64,000 nt of DNA, taken from positions 1 to 64,000 of the forward strand of contig NZ_AOMA01000078.1 in the NCBI RefSeq assembly GCF_000337895.1, in the 5' to 3' direction. The notes below the pieces were generated by a model. The model was given only the letters and a program-made list of their open reading frames with translations. It made no database searches and was not told where the DNA came from. The first letter of the stretch is position 1; every line of letters begins with the position of its first letter. Source of the DNA: Halobiforma nitratireducens JCM 10879. GTDB taxonomy: Archaea; Halobacteriota; Halobacteria; Halobacteriales; Natrialbaceae. The translations under genes were made by a program, and so were the position numbers. Below are positions 17,256 to 25,230 of the stretch, piece after piece.

Positions 17256-17563
17256 TCACAGTCGCCGGCCGCTATCGTCTCACGGGTGATCTCGAGCAGT
17301 CGTTCGACGAATCCGGTCGGCTTCAGGCCAGGCCTCGTGTCTCGAGGGGACGGGCTCGACCGGAGCGTCGTTCGGATTGGGGATCGAGAGCTGAGGACTG
17401 AGGGCTGAGGGCTGAGGACTGAGGACTGAGGGCTGAGGACTGAGGACTGACCATCATCTCCCGAACTCGAGTCGGCCACACCAACGCTCGGGGAGTCGGG
17501 ATGTGAGAAAGCACGTCGGAGAGCCGTTTTGACGGTCGCGATCGGTGCGTCTCGGATCGATGC
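17256..17563. other. Intergenic region with heptamer array
   Basis: Contains the 60-bp heptamer array at 17391-17450. The minus strand between about 17345 and 17250 also reads RDTRPGLKPTGFVERLLEIT with coding-like third-position GC, but the frame continues antisense into the HalOD1 gene and has no clear start. No promoter or RNA gene was recognised apart from the box upstream of the small membrane protein gene at the right. Confidence 0.45.
17391..17450. repeat. Tandem heptamer array (CTGAGGA/CTGAGGG)
   Basis: Eight complete 7-bp units CTGAGGA or CTGAGGG plus a partial CTGA are joined without spacers. Because 7 is not a multiple of three the array is unlikely to be selected as coding sequence. 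It lies in non-coding DNA and is a candidate for replication slippage and strain-to-strain length variation. Confidence 0.9.
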
Positions 17564-17749
17564 TTACTCCCAGAGGTGGATACCGACGACCGCGAGCGAG
17601 CTAAAGATGACTGCGGCCGCAAAGCCCCACGCCGCCTCGATCTCCGGTGCACTGGTCAACATCACGAGCGCGCCGATGGTCGCGACTGCCCCGAGCGCAA
17701 GCGCGATTCCAACGCCTTTGTCCGTCGTCGACTCCGTTTCCGTAGCCAT
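17564..17749 (-). CDS. Two-helix small membrane protein
   Basis: A 61-residue protein with two membrane helices: GVGIALALGAVATIGALVMLT (about residues 12-32) and AAWGFAAAVIFSSLAVVGIHLW (39-60). It has a short polar N-terminus (MATETESTTDK). Such small two-helix proteins are common conserved haloarchaeal proteins of unknown function. A minus-strand CAATTAAG element about 30 bp before the ATG is a plausible promoter. It precedes no other gene closely and is probably monocistronic. Confidence 0.75.
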   Translation of the reverse strand: MATETESTTDKGVGIALALGAVATIGALVMLTSAPEIEAAWGFAAAVIFSSLAVVGIHLWE

Positions 17750-17863
17750 ATCCGACGGTTGTGAGCGCGGTCTCTTAATTGCACTTGTTTCGACTGGCGT
17801 GAACGAGTCTCACGCGGTGAGCGATTGGCAAGAACCGATCCGACGTTAGTGGGCCGATCGGTC

Positions 17864-18895
17864 TCAGTTGATCGTCGTGTGGACCGACTCTTCGTTCAGC
17901 GCGAGGTTCGCGGCGATTTCGGCGTTTCGCATCGCGTACTCCGCGGTCTGCTGGAGGCTCACGAGCACTTCTCGAACGCGAAGCAGTTCCTCGTTTGGCA
18001 TCTCCGGGAGCGCCGACAGGATTTCGTTCTCACGGTCGGCACTCTCGTGGAACAGTTGCCGGACCTCGTTGGATTTGTCGTAATCGCGTTCGACGGCTGC
18101 TTCGACCGCCAGCGACGTGATTTCGTCGACCAGCTCGTTCAGCTCCCGAATATCACGCATTACCGAGCCGTCGACCTCCAGCGAGTGGCCGTCGGTCTCG
18201 ATGACGATGTCGGCGATGTCCTCGGCGTTGTCCGCGGTCAACTCGAGGTTCTTCGCGATCGAACGGTACCCGATCAGCGGGAAGCCGCTGTTGAGACCGA
18301 CCGCCCGCGCCAGGTTGGGGTTCTGGTAGGCGGTAAAGATCAGGCGCAACAGGAGGACGAAGATCTTGTTCGCCTGCCGTTCCCGGTTCAGAGCCCGCTG
18401 TGCGAGGTCCGGGTTGCCGTGGGCCAGGGCCTTGATCCCCTCGCTGCGCATCGTCTGTCCCGTTCGCTCGAGTCGCTCGAGGAGGTTGTGCAGGGAGAAG
18501 TCCTCGGGATCGACGGAACAGCGGATCGAAATGCTCTCGGGCGTCTCCTCGATGACGCCCAGTCCCATGAGCTGGGTTTCGGCCTGGTAGACCGCGTTGA
18601 TGTGATCGGACTCGAGGGCACCGTCCTCACACTCGACTCGAATGACGCGTCGACCGAGGACGTACTGGGCGACGATCGCGCGCTCGACCGCGTCGGCCGT
18701 CAGGTCGTCGGCGTGGATGATCGCTTCGGTCTCTTCGGAACTGGCCGACTCGGGCATCACTGTCAGCGTTCCCTTGCCGCTGGTCCGCAGCGACACCTCG
18801 TCGCCTTTCTCGACTCCGTGTTCGCTCGCCCATTCGGCGGGGAGGGTCATCGCCAGCGTCGACGGCCCCAGTCGCTGCACTTTCCGCGTTTCCAT
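17864..18895 (-). CDS. AbrB-like plus PhoU domain regulator
   Basis: The protein (343 aa from the ATG at 18893-18895; three codons longer from 18904) begins with a SpoVT/AbrB-type swapped-hairpin DNA-binding segment, RKVQRLGPSTLAMTLPAEWASEHGVEKGDEV. Two PhoU-type helical repeats follow from about residue 115 to the end, with NLLERLERTGQTM, the SIAKNLELTADNAEDIAD metal-binding-like segment and a closing helix EYAMRNAEIAANLALNEE. This architecture is the haloarchaeal phosphate-responsive PhoU-type regulator. No pst transporter genes are adjacent, so the target is unknown. A TATA box lies at 18941-18947. The 3' end faces the small membrane protein gene region. Confidence 0.87.
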   Translation of the reverse strand: METRKVQRLGPSTLAMTLPAEWASEHGVEKGDEVSLRTSGKGTLTVMPESASSEETEAIIHADDLTADAVERAIVAQYVLGRRVIRVECEDGALESDHINAVYQAETQLMGLGVIEETPESISIRCSVDPEDFSLHNLLERLERTGQTMRSEGIKALAHGNPDLAQRALNRERQANKIFVLLLRLIFTAYQNPNLARAVGLNSGFPLIGYRSIAKNLELTADNAEDIADIVIETDGHSLEVDGSVMRDIRELNELVDEITSLAVEAAVERDYDKSNEVRQLFHESADRENEILSALPEMPNEELLRVREVLVSLQQTAEYAMRNAEIAANLALNEESVHTTIN

Positions 18896-18940
18896 ACGAT
18901 GCATATTGTTCGCACTGACCTTAATCTTGACTATACAGCC

Positions 18941-18947
18941 CTTATAT
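18941..18947 (-). promoter_or_regulatory. TATA box of the PhoU-type regulator gene
   Basis: Minus-strand ATATAAG about 37-50 bp upstream of the two candidate start codons; transcription would begin near 18918 with a short leader. A second TATA-like ATATAAGG lies farther up at about 19000-19007. Confidence 0.55.
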
Positions 18948-19073
18948 TCCGACGAGTGATTATATTGTGTCGCGTTGCCGGGACGCGTCGGCCAACCTTA
19001 TATGTAGCTCTCGTCGGCGAGGGGCACCTCTCTCAAACGGTGATCGTACGGTACGCGGCGACCCCTCGTCTCG

Positions 19074-19151
19074 TACTACTGAGCGACGGTCAGCCCACAC
19101 CCGATTGCGTCTCGAGTGCGATCGGTGTCTGCAGTGGTTTGTCCGGCAGTA
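19074..19151. repeat. 3'-end palindromic repeat, copy B
   Basis: Imperfect palindrome with left arm TACTACTGAGCGACGGTCAG and right arm TTTGTCCGGCAGTA, inner CACACCCGAT/GCGATCGGTGT pairing and a CTCGAG-containing loop. Its last base is directly adjacent to the stop codon of the NAD kinase-like gene on the minus strand. Same family as copies at 8743, 48852 and 59558. Confidence 0.85.
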
Positions 19152-20306
19152 TCAAGCGACCTTGACGAGTCGCGTCGTGAATCGGCCGGTTCGAACCCGT
19201 ATCCACCCTCGAAGCTCCTCGTCGAGGTCGGGGTCGTCGGTGTCGACGTGTAACGCGTCGATCCCGTCGAGCTTCTCCGCGGAGGCGACGACCTCGAGTT
19301 CGTCCGCTCGCCGGATCACGGGTGGGGAGAGCTGGTGATTGCCGCGGCCGAAGACGAACCCCTGCCCGCCGATCGGCGAGACGACGATCGTCGCCGGCTC
19401 CTCGAGAACGTCGAGGAGTTCCTCCTCGGCGGCGTCCCGAGCCAGGAGTGTCCCGTCGGTCCCGTCCCCGTCTGTATCCACACGCCACACGTCCACGCCC
19501 AGCGGCGACGGCTCGAGACCCAGCGCTTCTTCGATCGCGCCGACGGTGCTTCCGGGTCCGAAGACGTACGTTCGGCCGGGTTCGATCTCGCGTGCGAAGC
19601 CGGTCGCCAGCGAATCGACGCTGCCACTGGCCAGTTGCTTGCTCGACTGGACGTCGTCGGCCACGGGGACGGGAACGACTGCCCGCAGTTCGGCACGAAC
19701 CTCTCCCTCTCGGTAGGCTTCCTCGTCGATGTCGTTGACTTCACGGCTGCCGACGCGGTCGAACTCCGCGGCGATTCGGCCGGCGTCTTCGGGCGTGACG
19801 GCGAACACGGACGAGTAGATTTTGACGCCTGCCGGAACGCCGAGGACGGGAACCGGAGTTCGCTCCTCGTCCGTCTCGTTGGCTTCCTCGATCGTCTCCG
19901 CGACATCGACCGCCGTCCCGTCCCCGCCGACGAACAACACGAGATCGACCTCGCGCTCGAGGAGGGCACGGACTGCCCGGCGAGTGTCGTCCGCGGTCGT
20001 TCCGGCGTCCGCGGGATCATCGGGTCTCGCCGGCTCTCCCGGGTGATCGTCCGCGGGGTCGTAGACGACGACTGGCTCGAACCCCACCCCACGAGCCGCG
20101 CGTTCGCCCATCACGCCTGCGGCCGTGTAGACCGTACAGTCGGGCTCGCGGTCCCGGAGCGATCGCAACGCGGCACGGGCCCGTTCGGGCGAACGTGGCT
20201 CTGCGCCACGCTCGCGGGCCGCATCGACTTTCCCGTCAGTTCCTTTCAGCCCGACCCGACCGCCCATGCCGGCGATCGGATTGACGACGACGCCGAGAGC
20301 GTCCAT
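19152..20306 (-). CDS. ATP-NAD kinase family protein
   Basis: From the ATG at 20304-20306 the protein has 384 residues. It opens with VVVNPIAGMGGRVGLKGTDG, the phosphate-binding start of the AcoX/NAD kinase-like family, and has the diagnostic LVLFVGGDGTAVDVAE motif near residue 115. The GVPAGVKIYSSVFA segment and a C-terminal SPIGGQGFVFGRGNHQLSP are also typical of this long archaeal branch, which has been proposed to phosphorylate NAD or a related substrate. Exact substrate not determinable. The start agrees with the conserved N-terminal strand. Palindromic repeat copy B touches its stop codon. Confidence 0.87.
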   Translation of the reverse strand: MDALGVVVNPIAGMGGRVGLKGTDGKVDAARERGAEPRSPERARAALRSLRDREPDCTVYTAAGVMGERAARGVGFEPVVVYDPADDHPGEPARPDDPADAGTTADDTRRAVRALLEREVDLVLFVGGDGTAVDVAETIEEANETDEERTPVPVLGVPAGVKIYSSVFAVTPEDAGRIAAEFDRVGSREVNDIDEEAYREGEVRAELRAVVPVPVADDVQSSKQLASGSVDSLATGFAREIEPGRTYVFGPGSTVGAIEEALGLEPSPLGVDVWRVDTDGDGTDGTLLARDAAEEELLDVLEEPATIVVSPIGGQGFVFGRGNHQLSPPVIRRADELEVVASAEKLDGIDALHVDTDDPDLDEELRGWIRVRTGRFTTRLVKVA

Positions 20307-20477
20307 ACTGTGACTATGCCAGTGACCGTACGTGAGTCTGCGGGTTCGCCGTCCGTGTGTCTGCCGTCCCGTCAGAGACGAGCATCTCATCGCTCTCGAA
20401 GTGAGCGGCTGCTGGGAGTTGCCGGCACTCGATGCGGTTTCTGAAAAACTAAGGGGGCTCGGTACGGATCGCCGACC

Positions 20478-20603
20478 ATGAACACACTCACGCAGGTCCT
20501 GCTGGAAGCGGAACCGACACTCCCGATGGACATCGTCGGCTGGGGGACGCTGCTCCTCGGGTTGCTCGTCGCGGTCGTCTGGCTGGTGTACCTGTATCGT
20601 TGA
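20478..20603 (+). CDS. 41-residue single-helix membrane protein
   Basis: ATG at 20478 and TGA at 20601 enclose 41 codons. A polar/acidic N-terminus (MNTLTQVLLEAEPTLPMD) is followed by one strong membrane helix IVGWGTLLLGLLVAVVWLVYLY and a terminal Arg. The codon use is coding-like. An AAAACTA element about 35 bp upstream could serve as TATA box. Very small single-helix proteins of this kind are found in haloarchaea, but the function is unknown. It stands alone between the NAD kinase-like and CinA-like genes. Confidence 0.6.
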   Translation: MNTLTQVLLEAEPTLPMDIVGWGTLLLGLLVAVVWLVYLYR

Positions 20604-20669
20604 TCGACGCGCCCGCTTGCCTTTCCCGTGGAGATGAATCGGACTCGATCGGCCCTACCGTGCCGGAGA

Positions 20670-20740
20670 GCGGTGTCCGTACCGGTTCCGACCTCGGTTC
20701 CGGTCCCGGTCCCGTCCCGATCCCGATCCCGTCAGGAGTC
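20670..20740. repeat. Low-complexity GGTTCC/GGTCCC/GATCCC tract
   Basis: A run of related hexamers directly downstream of the CinA-like gene's stop codon region. It resembles the tracts at 2308-2370, 13980-14042 and 58345-58423 in composition and in lying at a gene edge. Confidence 0.6.
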
Positions 20741-21439
20741 GAGGTGCGATTCGGACGCCGGAGCGTCCACGCGCTCTCGCAACCAGTCGGCGGCCTTCCG
20801 AACCGGTTCTTTTTCCGTTCCCTGGAGTACGATCCGAACCGACTCGCCAGGGTAGCTGCCGACCGACACCTCGTACCTGTTTCGGACCGACTCGAGGCGG
20901 TCCAGTAACGCGCTCTCGGGCTCGTCGGCGACGACCTCCTCGCGGTGGGTTTCGGTCCCCGAAAACTCCTCTTCGACCGATTGGAACATCGCCCGCATCT
21001 CCGAGGGGACGCCCGGGAGAACGTAGATGCCCTCGACGGCAGCGCCGGGTGCGACCCCGACCTCGTTGTGCAGCGCCCGCGCGCCGGCCGGGAGGTCGGC
21101 CGTCCCCTCCGTCAGGTCCGATCGGGAGTAGCCCTCTTCCTCGAGCCAGGCCAGCGCGGCCTCGTGTTCCTCGAGCGGGCGGCCAAGCGCCGCGGCGACG
21201 CCGTCCATCGTGACGTCGTCGTGGGTCGGTCCGACGCCACCGGTGACGACGACGGCGTCGTACTCTGCACGGTACTCGTTGACGACGCGGGCGATGTCGC
21301 CGATACGGTCCGGAACCGTGGTGACGCGCTCGACGGAGACGCCGCGCCGAGCAAACCGCTCACAGAGCCACGTAGCGTTCGTGTTCGTCGTCTGCCCCGC
21401 GAGCAGTTCGTCCCCGACCGTGACGACCGCGACGTTCAT
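20732..21439 (-). CDS. CinA N-terminal (molybdopterin-binding/MoaB-like) domain protein
   Basis: A 235-residue protein consisting of the MoCF-biosynthesis/CinA N-terminal domain. It shows VVTVGDELLAGQTTNTN at the N-terminus, the VVVTGGVGPTHDDVTMDGVAAALG block near residues 63-86, and the VLPGVPSEMRAMF segment near 140. It lacks the C-terminal nicotinamide-mononucleotide deamidase domain of bacterial CinA. Archaeal stand-alone versions are often labelled competence/damage-inducible protein A, but their reaction is not settled. Its C-terminal part (ESALLDRLESV, SYPGESVRIVLQG) matches the additional alpha-beta domain of the family. Confidence 0.87.
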   Translation of the reverse strand: MNVAVVTVGDELLAGQTTNTNATWLCERFARRGVSVERVTTVPDRIGDIARVVNEYRAEYDAVVVTGGVGPTHDDVTMDGVAAALGRPLEEHEAALAWLEEEGYSRSDLTEGTADLPAGARALHNEVGVAPGAAVEGIYVLPGVPSEMRAMFQSVEEEFSGTETHREEVVADEPESALLDRLESVRNRYEVSVGSYPGESVRIVLQGTEKEPVRKAADWLRERVDAPASESHLDS

Positions 21440-21581
21440 ACCGTGGCATTAGACCCCGACCTTCAAATGCGTCTCGTCCGACGACGTTCCTCCCAAAACC
21501 CTCAGATCGTTGAATTGATGGCCTAATACGACAGTTTGCTAACCACAAGATTCAATTCTGATAATTAGAAAAGGGAAGACG

Positions 21582-21938
21582 ATGTCACGTAGCCGGACGG
21601 AATCGAAGGGGGCGGATGCGACTACGGTGTTGTCCGCACTCGGAAACAAGTACAGCGCGGAAATCCTCTGTGCGGCGGGGACGCCGAAGTCCGCACAGGC
21701 ACTGAGCGAGGACGTCGAGATACCGATCGCCACGTGCTACCGGCGGATCGAGGAGCTCGTCGACGCGGGGCTGTTGACCTGTGAGGGGCGGCGACTCTCC
21801 GAGAAGGGACGACGGACGAACATCTACCGGCGGACGTTAGACGGGATAGAGATCGACTTCTCGGACGACAACCCTGTCTACTCGAAGAAACGCCGCACGG
21901 AAGCGAAAAACCGGTTGCAGGATCAACTCGACGACTGA
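21582..21938 (+). CDS. Winged helix-turn-helix transcriptional regulator
   Basis: The 118-residue protein has a compact winged HTH: TVLSALGNKYSAEILCAAG, then QALSEDVEIPIATCYRRIEEL as the helix-turn-helix with its recognition helix (residues about 40-60), then DAGLLTCEGRRLSEKGRRTNIYRR as the wing. The overall pattern is ArsR-like and resembles haloarchaeal regulators of this size. A short basic tail (SKKRRTEAKNRLQ) follows. No metal-binding cysteine pair is evident (a single Cys lies in each of two helices). AT-rich DNA (GATAATTAGAAAAG) precedes the start. Target genes unknown. Confidence 0.8.
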   Translation: MSRSRTESKGADATTVLSALGNKYSAEILCAAGTPKSAQALSEDVEIPIATCYRRIEELVDAGLLTCEGRRLSEKGRRTNIYRRTLDGIEIDFSDDNPVYSKKRRTEAKNRLQDQLDD

Positions 21939-22185
21939 CTGCCGCCGGCCGCGATCGGGTCCAGTTCTTTGCTTGTCGGTCGGAACTTCTGGGAAAACAT
22001 TCGTCGACACCACTCGGTACAGAATCGCAGATACACACGGAGAACGGCCGGACGACAGTCACGGTACACGGTAGGAAGCACCGGCGGAGGAAGTGAGACG
22101 TCGGTGGCGTTGCGAACCTGCGAACCACCTCGTTTCCGTTGGTTCTACCCCCAGTAGGGAACCTCACCGCTTTCGCCGTGAGATA

Positions 22186-23334
22186 TCAGAGGTAGCCTTC
22201 TTCGGCCAGCCGCTCGATCCCTTCCTCGAGTCGCTCCTCGCTCGCGGCGTAGGAAATCCGCGCGTAGCCGGGCGTACCGAACGCACTACCCGGGACGGTC
22301 GCGACGTGGGCGTCCTCGAGTGCACCCTCGCACCAGGCTTGATCGTCGTCGTCTACGGGCAACATCATGTAGAACGCGCCATCCGGCACGGCGACATCGA
22401 CGCCGTGGTCCTCGAGCAGACCAACGACCATATCGCGACGTCGTTCGAACGCCTCGACCATCTCGTCGACGGCCTCGTCGGTGTTCTCGAGGGCTTCGAT
22501 ACCGGCGTGCTGGACGAAGTTGACGGCCGAGGAGACGGAGTGGCTGTGGAGCTTGCCGGCCTGGTCGATCAGGTCCTCGGGGCCGGCGAAGTAGCCGAGC
22601 CGCCAGCCGGTCATCGAGTAGGCTTTCGAGAAGCCGTTGACCGTGACGGTTCGGTCTTCCATCCCCTCGAGCGTGCCGAGGCTCGTCGGCTCGACGCCGT
22701 AGGTGATCTCCTTGTAGATTTCGTCGGAAATAACCGTCACGTCGTGTTCGACGGCAAGATCGCGGACGCCCTCGAGGGCTGCGTCGGAGTAGACCGCGCC
22801 GGTGGGGTTCGACGGGGAGTTGACGACGAGCAGTTCGGTTTCGTCGGAGACCGCAGTCTCGAGTTCCTCGAGTGCGGGCTCGAGCTGGAAGTCGGTCTCG
22901 GAGAGGTCGACGCGCGTGAGGTCGCCGCCGGCCATCTTGACCATCGCTTCGTAGGAGACCCAGGCCGGGTCCAGCAGGACGACCTCGTCGCCCTCGCCGA
23001 CGAGTGCCTGGACGATCTCGTACAGCGCCTGTTTCGCACCGGGCGTGACGATGATCTCGTCGGTGGTGTGCTCGAGGCCGTCGTCGGCGAGTTTGTCGGC
23101 GATGGCCTCCCGCAGCTCGATGATTCCCGCGGAGGTGGTGTATCCGGTGTGGCCGGCGTCCATCGCGTCCTTGCCGGCTTCGACGATGTTCTCCGGTGTC
23201 GGGAAATCGGGCTCGCCGACCGAAAGGTCGACGACGTCTTTCCCCTCGTTTTCCAGTTCGGTCGCGAGTGCCGAGATGGCAAGCGTCGCGGACGGTTCGA
23301 CTCGAGTCAGGCGGTCGGTAAACTCCATGGTCAT
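22186..23334 (-). CDS. PLP-dependent aminotransferase, class I/II (aspartate aminotransferase-like)
   Basis: The 382-residue enzyme is a fold-type I aminotransferase. It has LSVGEPDFPTPENI near the N-terminus, VTPGAKQALYEI, the VNSPSNPTGAVYS block (about 172-184), SDEIYKEITYG, and the PLP-binding lysine in NGFSKAYSMTGWRLGY near residue 236. The conserved arginine region ARISYA lies near the C-terminus. This subgroup (type I-gamma) includes aspartate and aromatic aminotransferases; the substrate cannot be fixed here. The gene begins 6 bp after ribH and is transcribed with it. Confidence 0.92.
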   Translation of the reverse strand: MTMEFTDRLTRVEPSATLAISALATELENEGKDVVDLSVGEPDFPTPENIVEAGKDAMDAGHTGYTTSAGIIELREAIADKLADDGLEHTTDEIIVTPGAKQALYEIVQALVGEGDEVVLLDPAWVSYEAMVKMAGGDLTRVDLSETDFQLEPALEELETAVSDETELLVVNSPSNPTGAVYSDAALEGVRDLAVEHDVTVISDEIYKEITYGVEPTSLGTLEGMEDRTVTVNGFSKAYSMTGWRLGYFAGPEDLIDQAGKLHSHSVSSAVNFVQHAGIEALENTDEAVDEMVEAFERRRDMVVGLLEDHGVDVAVPDGAFYMMLPVDDDDQAWCEGALEDAHVATVPGSAFGTPGYARISYAASEERLEEGIERLAEEGYL

Positions 23335-23340
23335 GGCTGA

Positions 23341-23754
23341 TTACTGTGGATCGGGTAGTTCCTCGACGAGGTCGAGCGCGCCGCCGACGGCTTTCGCGGC
23401 GTTTTCGACCCGTTCGCGAGCCTCTGCGGCGGACATGCCGGGCCCGGTCACGCCGAGGGTTACGGGGGTGTCACGCTCGAGACTGACGTCCGAGAGCCGC
23501 TGTGCGGTGGCGTCGGTGATCACCTGGTCGTGATCGGTGTCGCCGGTGATCACGCTTCCGATCACGACGACGGCGTCGATCTCCTCGAGGCGGGCGAGTC
23601 GATCGGCAGCGAGGGGCGCGTCGTACGCGCCCGGGACGCGGACCGTCTCCGCGACCGTAGCGCCGCCGTCGGCGGCGGCCTCGAGGGCCTCCTGCTCCAT
23701 CTGCTCGGTGATCGGACGGTTGAACTCGGCGACCACCAGTCCGAGCGTGGTCAT
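23341..23754 (-). CDS. ribH: 6,7-dimethyl-8-ribityllumazine synthase
   Basis: The 137-residue protein makes 6,7-dimethyl-8-ribityllumazine, the penultimate step of riboflavin synthesis. It shows GLVVAEFNRPIT at the N-terminus, VRVPGAYDAPLA near residues 41-52, VIGSVITGDTDHDQVI with the catalytic histidine near 80, and DTPVTLGVTGPG. The short length matches archaeal lumazine synthases. The ATG at 23752-23754 is preceded by CTTTTACC about 26 bp upstream on the minus strand, which predicts a leaderless transcript and supports this start. It forms an operon with the downstream aminotransferase gene; the functional link between them is not obvious. Confidence 0.93.
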   Translation of the reverse strand: MTTLGLVVAEFNRPITEQMEQEALEAAADGGATVAETVRVPGAYDAPLAADRLARLEEIDAVVVIGSVITGDTDHDQVITDATAQRLSDVSLERDTPVTLGVTGPGMSAAEARERVENAAKAVGGALDLVEELPDPQ

Positions 23755-23776
23755 ACCCGTGCGGTGGCGGCGGCGG

Positions 23777-23784
23777 GTAAAAGA
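23777..23784 (-). promoter_or_regulatory. TATA-like box of ribH
   Basis: Minus-strand CTTTTACC centred about 26 bp before the ribH ATG, the usual position for leaderless haloarchaeal transcripts. Confidence 0.5.
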
Positions 23785-23899
23785 GGTACCGTTCTCGCCC
23801 CGTGTTTCCGGCATCCGGCGGTCGTGTCGTCTCCGTCGATGCGCTCTCGACAGTCGTCCTCGAAGCGAGAGACAGAGCGAAAGCGGCGGCTGCGTGGCC

Positions 23900-23920
23900 G
23901 ACCGGACGGCCCGTCCGGTC
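23900..23920. promoter_or_regulatory. Perfect 21-bp palindrome between ribH and purK
   Basis: GACCGGACGG and CCGTCCGGTC form perfect 10-bp arms around a single central C. It lies about 125 bp before purK and 146 bp before ribH in the divergent spacer. It could be an operator for a dimeric regulator or a transcript hairpin. The rest of the spacer (23755-24045) holds no recognisable gene. Confidence 0.45.
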
Positions 23921-24012
23921 GTCGGCTCGATCGCCCGACAATGTCCTCGAACGTGACCAGATGTATGATCCGCGGGGCGGTCGGTACACACGGACGTGTT
24001 CTAGAGTGAGAA

Positions 24013-24020
24013 CGCTTAAG
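24013..24020 (+). promoter_or_regulatory. TATA-like box of purK-purE
   Basis: CGCTTAAG centred about 30 bp before the purK ATG at 24046, consistent with a very short leader. Confidence 0.5.
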
Positions 24021-24045
24021 CGGCGGCGTGGACAATCGCCGCGCA

Positions 24046-25230
24046 ATGACAACGTTACGGACGCCGGGGCCGACGATCGGGGTCGTCGGCGGCGGACAAC
24101 TCGGTCGAATGCTCGCGGAGGCGGCCGCACCGCTGGGCGTCGAGGTGATCGTCCTCGACCCGACGCCGGACTGTCCGGCCGCCCTCGTGGCCCGCGATCA
24201 GATCGTCGCGGAGTTCGACGACGAGGCCGGTATGCGGGAGCTGGCAGCACGATCGGACATCCTCACTTTCGAGATCGAACTCGCCGACCAGAACGTCCTC
24301 GAGCGGGTCAGCGAGGATTCCGGAACGCCGGTTCACCCGAAGCCGTCGACGCTCGAGACGATCCACGACAAACTCGTCCAGAAGCGTGAACTCGAAGAGG
24401 CAGAGGTCCCCGTCCCGCCGTTTCGGGACGTATCGGACGCCGACGATATCCGTGACGCGATCGACGACTACGGCGGGCCGGTCATGTTGAAGGCCCGCAC
24501 CGGCGGCTACGACGGTCGCGGCAACGTTCCGGTCGAATCGAAATCCGAGGCAGAAGAGGCTCTCGAGTCCGTCGCCGGCCCCGCGATGGTCGAGTCGTTC
24601 GTCGACTTCGAGCGTGAGGTGTCGGTTATCGCTGCCAAAAGCGACGACGAGACGGCCGTGTTCCCGATCGGGGAGAACGTCCACGTCGACGAGATTCTCC
24701 GGGAGACGATCGTGCCCGCACGCTCGAGCGACGCCGTCGAAGAGCGTGCACGTCGGGTCGCCGAGGACGTACTCGAGGTGATGGATGGGCGGGGCGTCTA
24801 CGGAATCGAGCTGTTCGAAACAACCGACGGGGAGATTCTCCTCAACGAAATCGCACCTCGGCCCCATAACTCCGGCCACTGGACCATCGAGGGCGCTCGG
24901 AGCTCGCAGTTCGAACAGCACGTCCGCGCGGTGCTTGGCTGGCCGCTGGCCGCGACCGATCTTCGCTCGCCGACCGTGATGACGAACCTGCTCGGCGATG
25001 TCGAGGAGTCCCAGGACGCACAGCTGCGGGACCTCGACCGGATTCTCGAGACACCCGGCGCACACCTCCACTGGTACGGAAAACGCGAGGCGCGGCCGCT
25101 GCGAAAACTCGGCCACCTCACGCTGACGGCCCGTGACGACGCGACCGACACCGAGGACCTCCTCGAGCGTGCCCGCGAACTCGAGTCGGCTCTGACGTTC
25201 GTGCCCGCCCAGGAGGAGATCGAGTCATGA
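24046..25230 (+). CDS. purK: N5-carboxyaminoimidazole ribonucleotide synthase
   Basis: The 394-residue ATP-grasp enzyme makes N5-carboxy-AIR from AIR, bicarbonate and ATP in purine synthesis. It opens with TIGVVGGGQLGRMLAEAA and VIVLDPTPDCPA, and has the ATP-grasp features MLKARTGGYDGRGN (about 150-163), AMVESFVDFEREVSVI and the EIAPRPHNSGHWTIE block near residue 270. The C-terminal TNLLGDV domain is complete. Translation from the upstream GTG at 24028 would only add MDNRRA; the ATG at 24046 matches family starts and the TATA spacing. Its stop overlaps the purE start (ATGA). Confidence 0.94.
   Translation: MTTLRTPGPTIGVVGGGQLGRMLAEAAAPLGVEVIVLDPTPDCPAALVARDQIVAEFDDEAGMRELAARSDILTFEIELADQNVLERVSEDSGTPVHPKPSTLETIHDKLVQKRELEEAEVPVPPFRDVSDADDIRDAIDDYGGPVMLKARTGGYDGRGNVPVESKSEAEEALESVAGPAMVESFVDFEREVSVIAAKSDDETAVFPIGENVHVDEILRETIVPARSSDAVEERARRVAEDVLEVMDGRGVYGIELFETTDGEILLNEIAPRPHNSGHWTIEGARSSQFEQHVRAVLGWPLAATDLRSPTVMTNLLGDVEESQDAQLRDLDRILETPGAHLHWYGKREARPLRKLGHLTLTARDDATDTEDLLERARELESALTFVPAQEEIES

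Noticed and set aside
17391-17450. Heptamer array as a CRISPR array
   Set aside because: Units are 7 bp with no spacers; no cas gene is present in the window. No CRISPR array was found anywhere in it.
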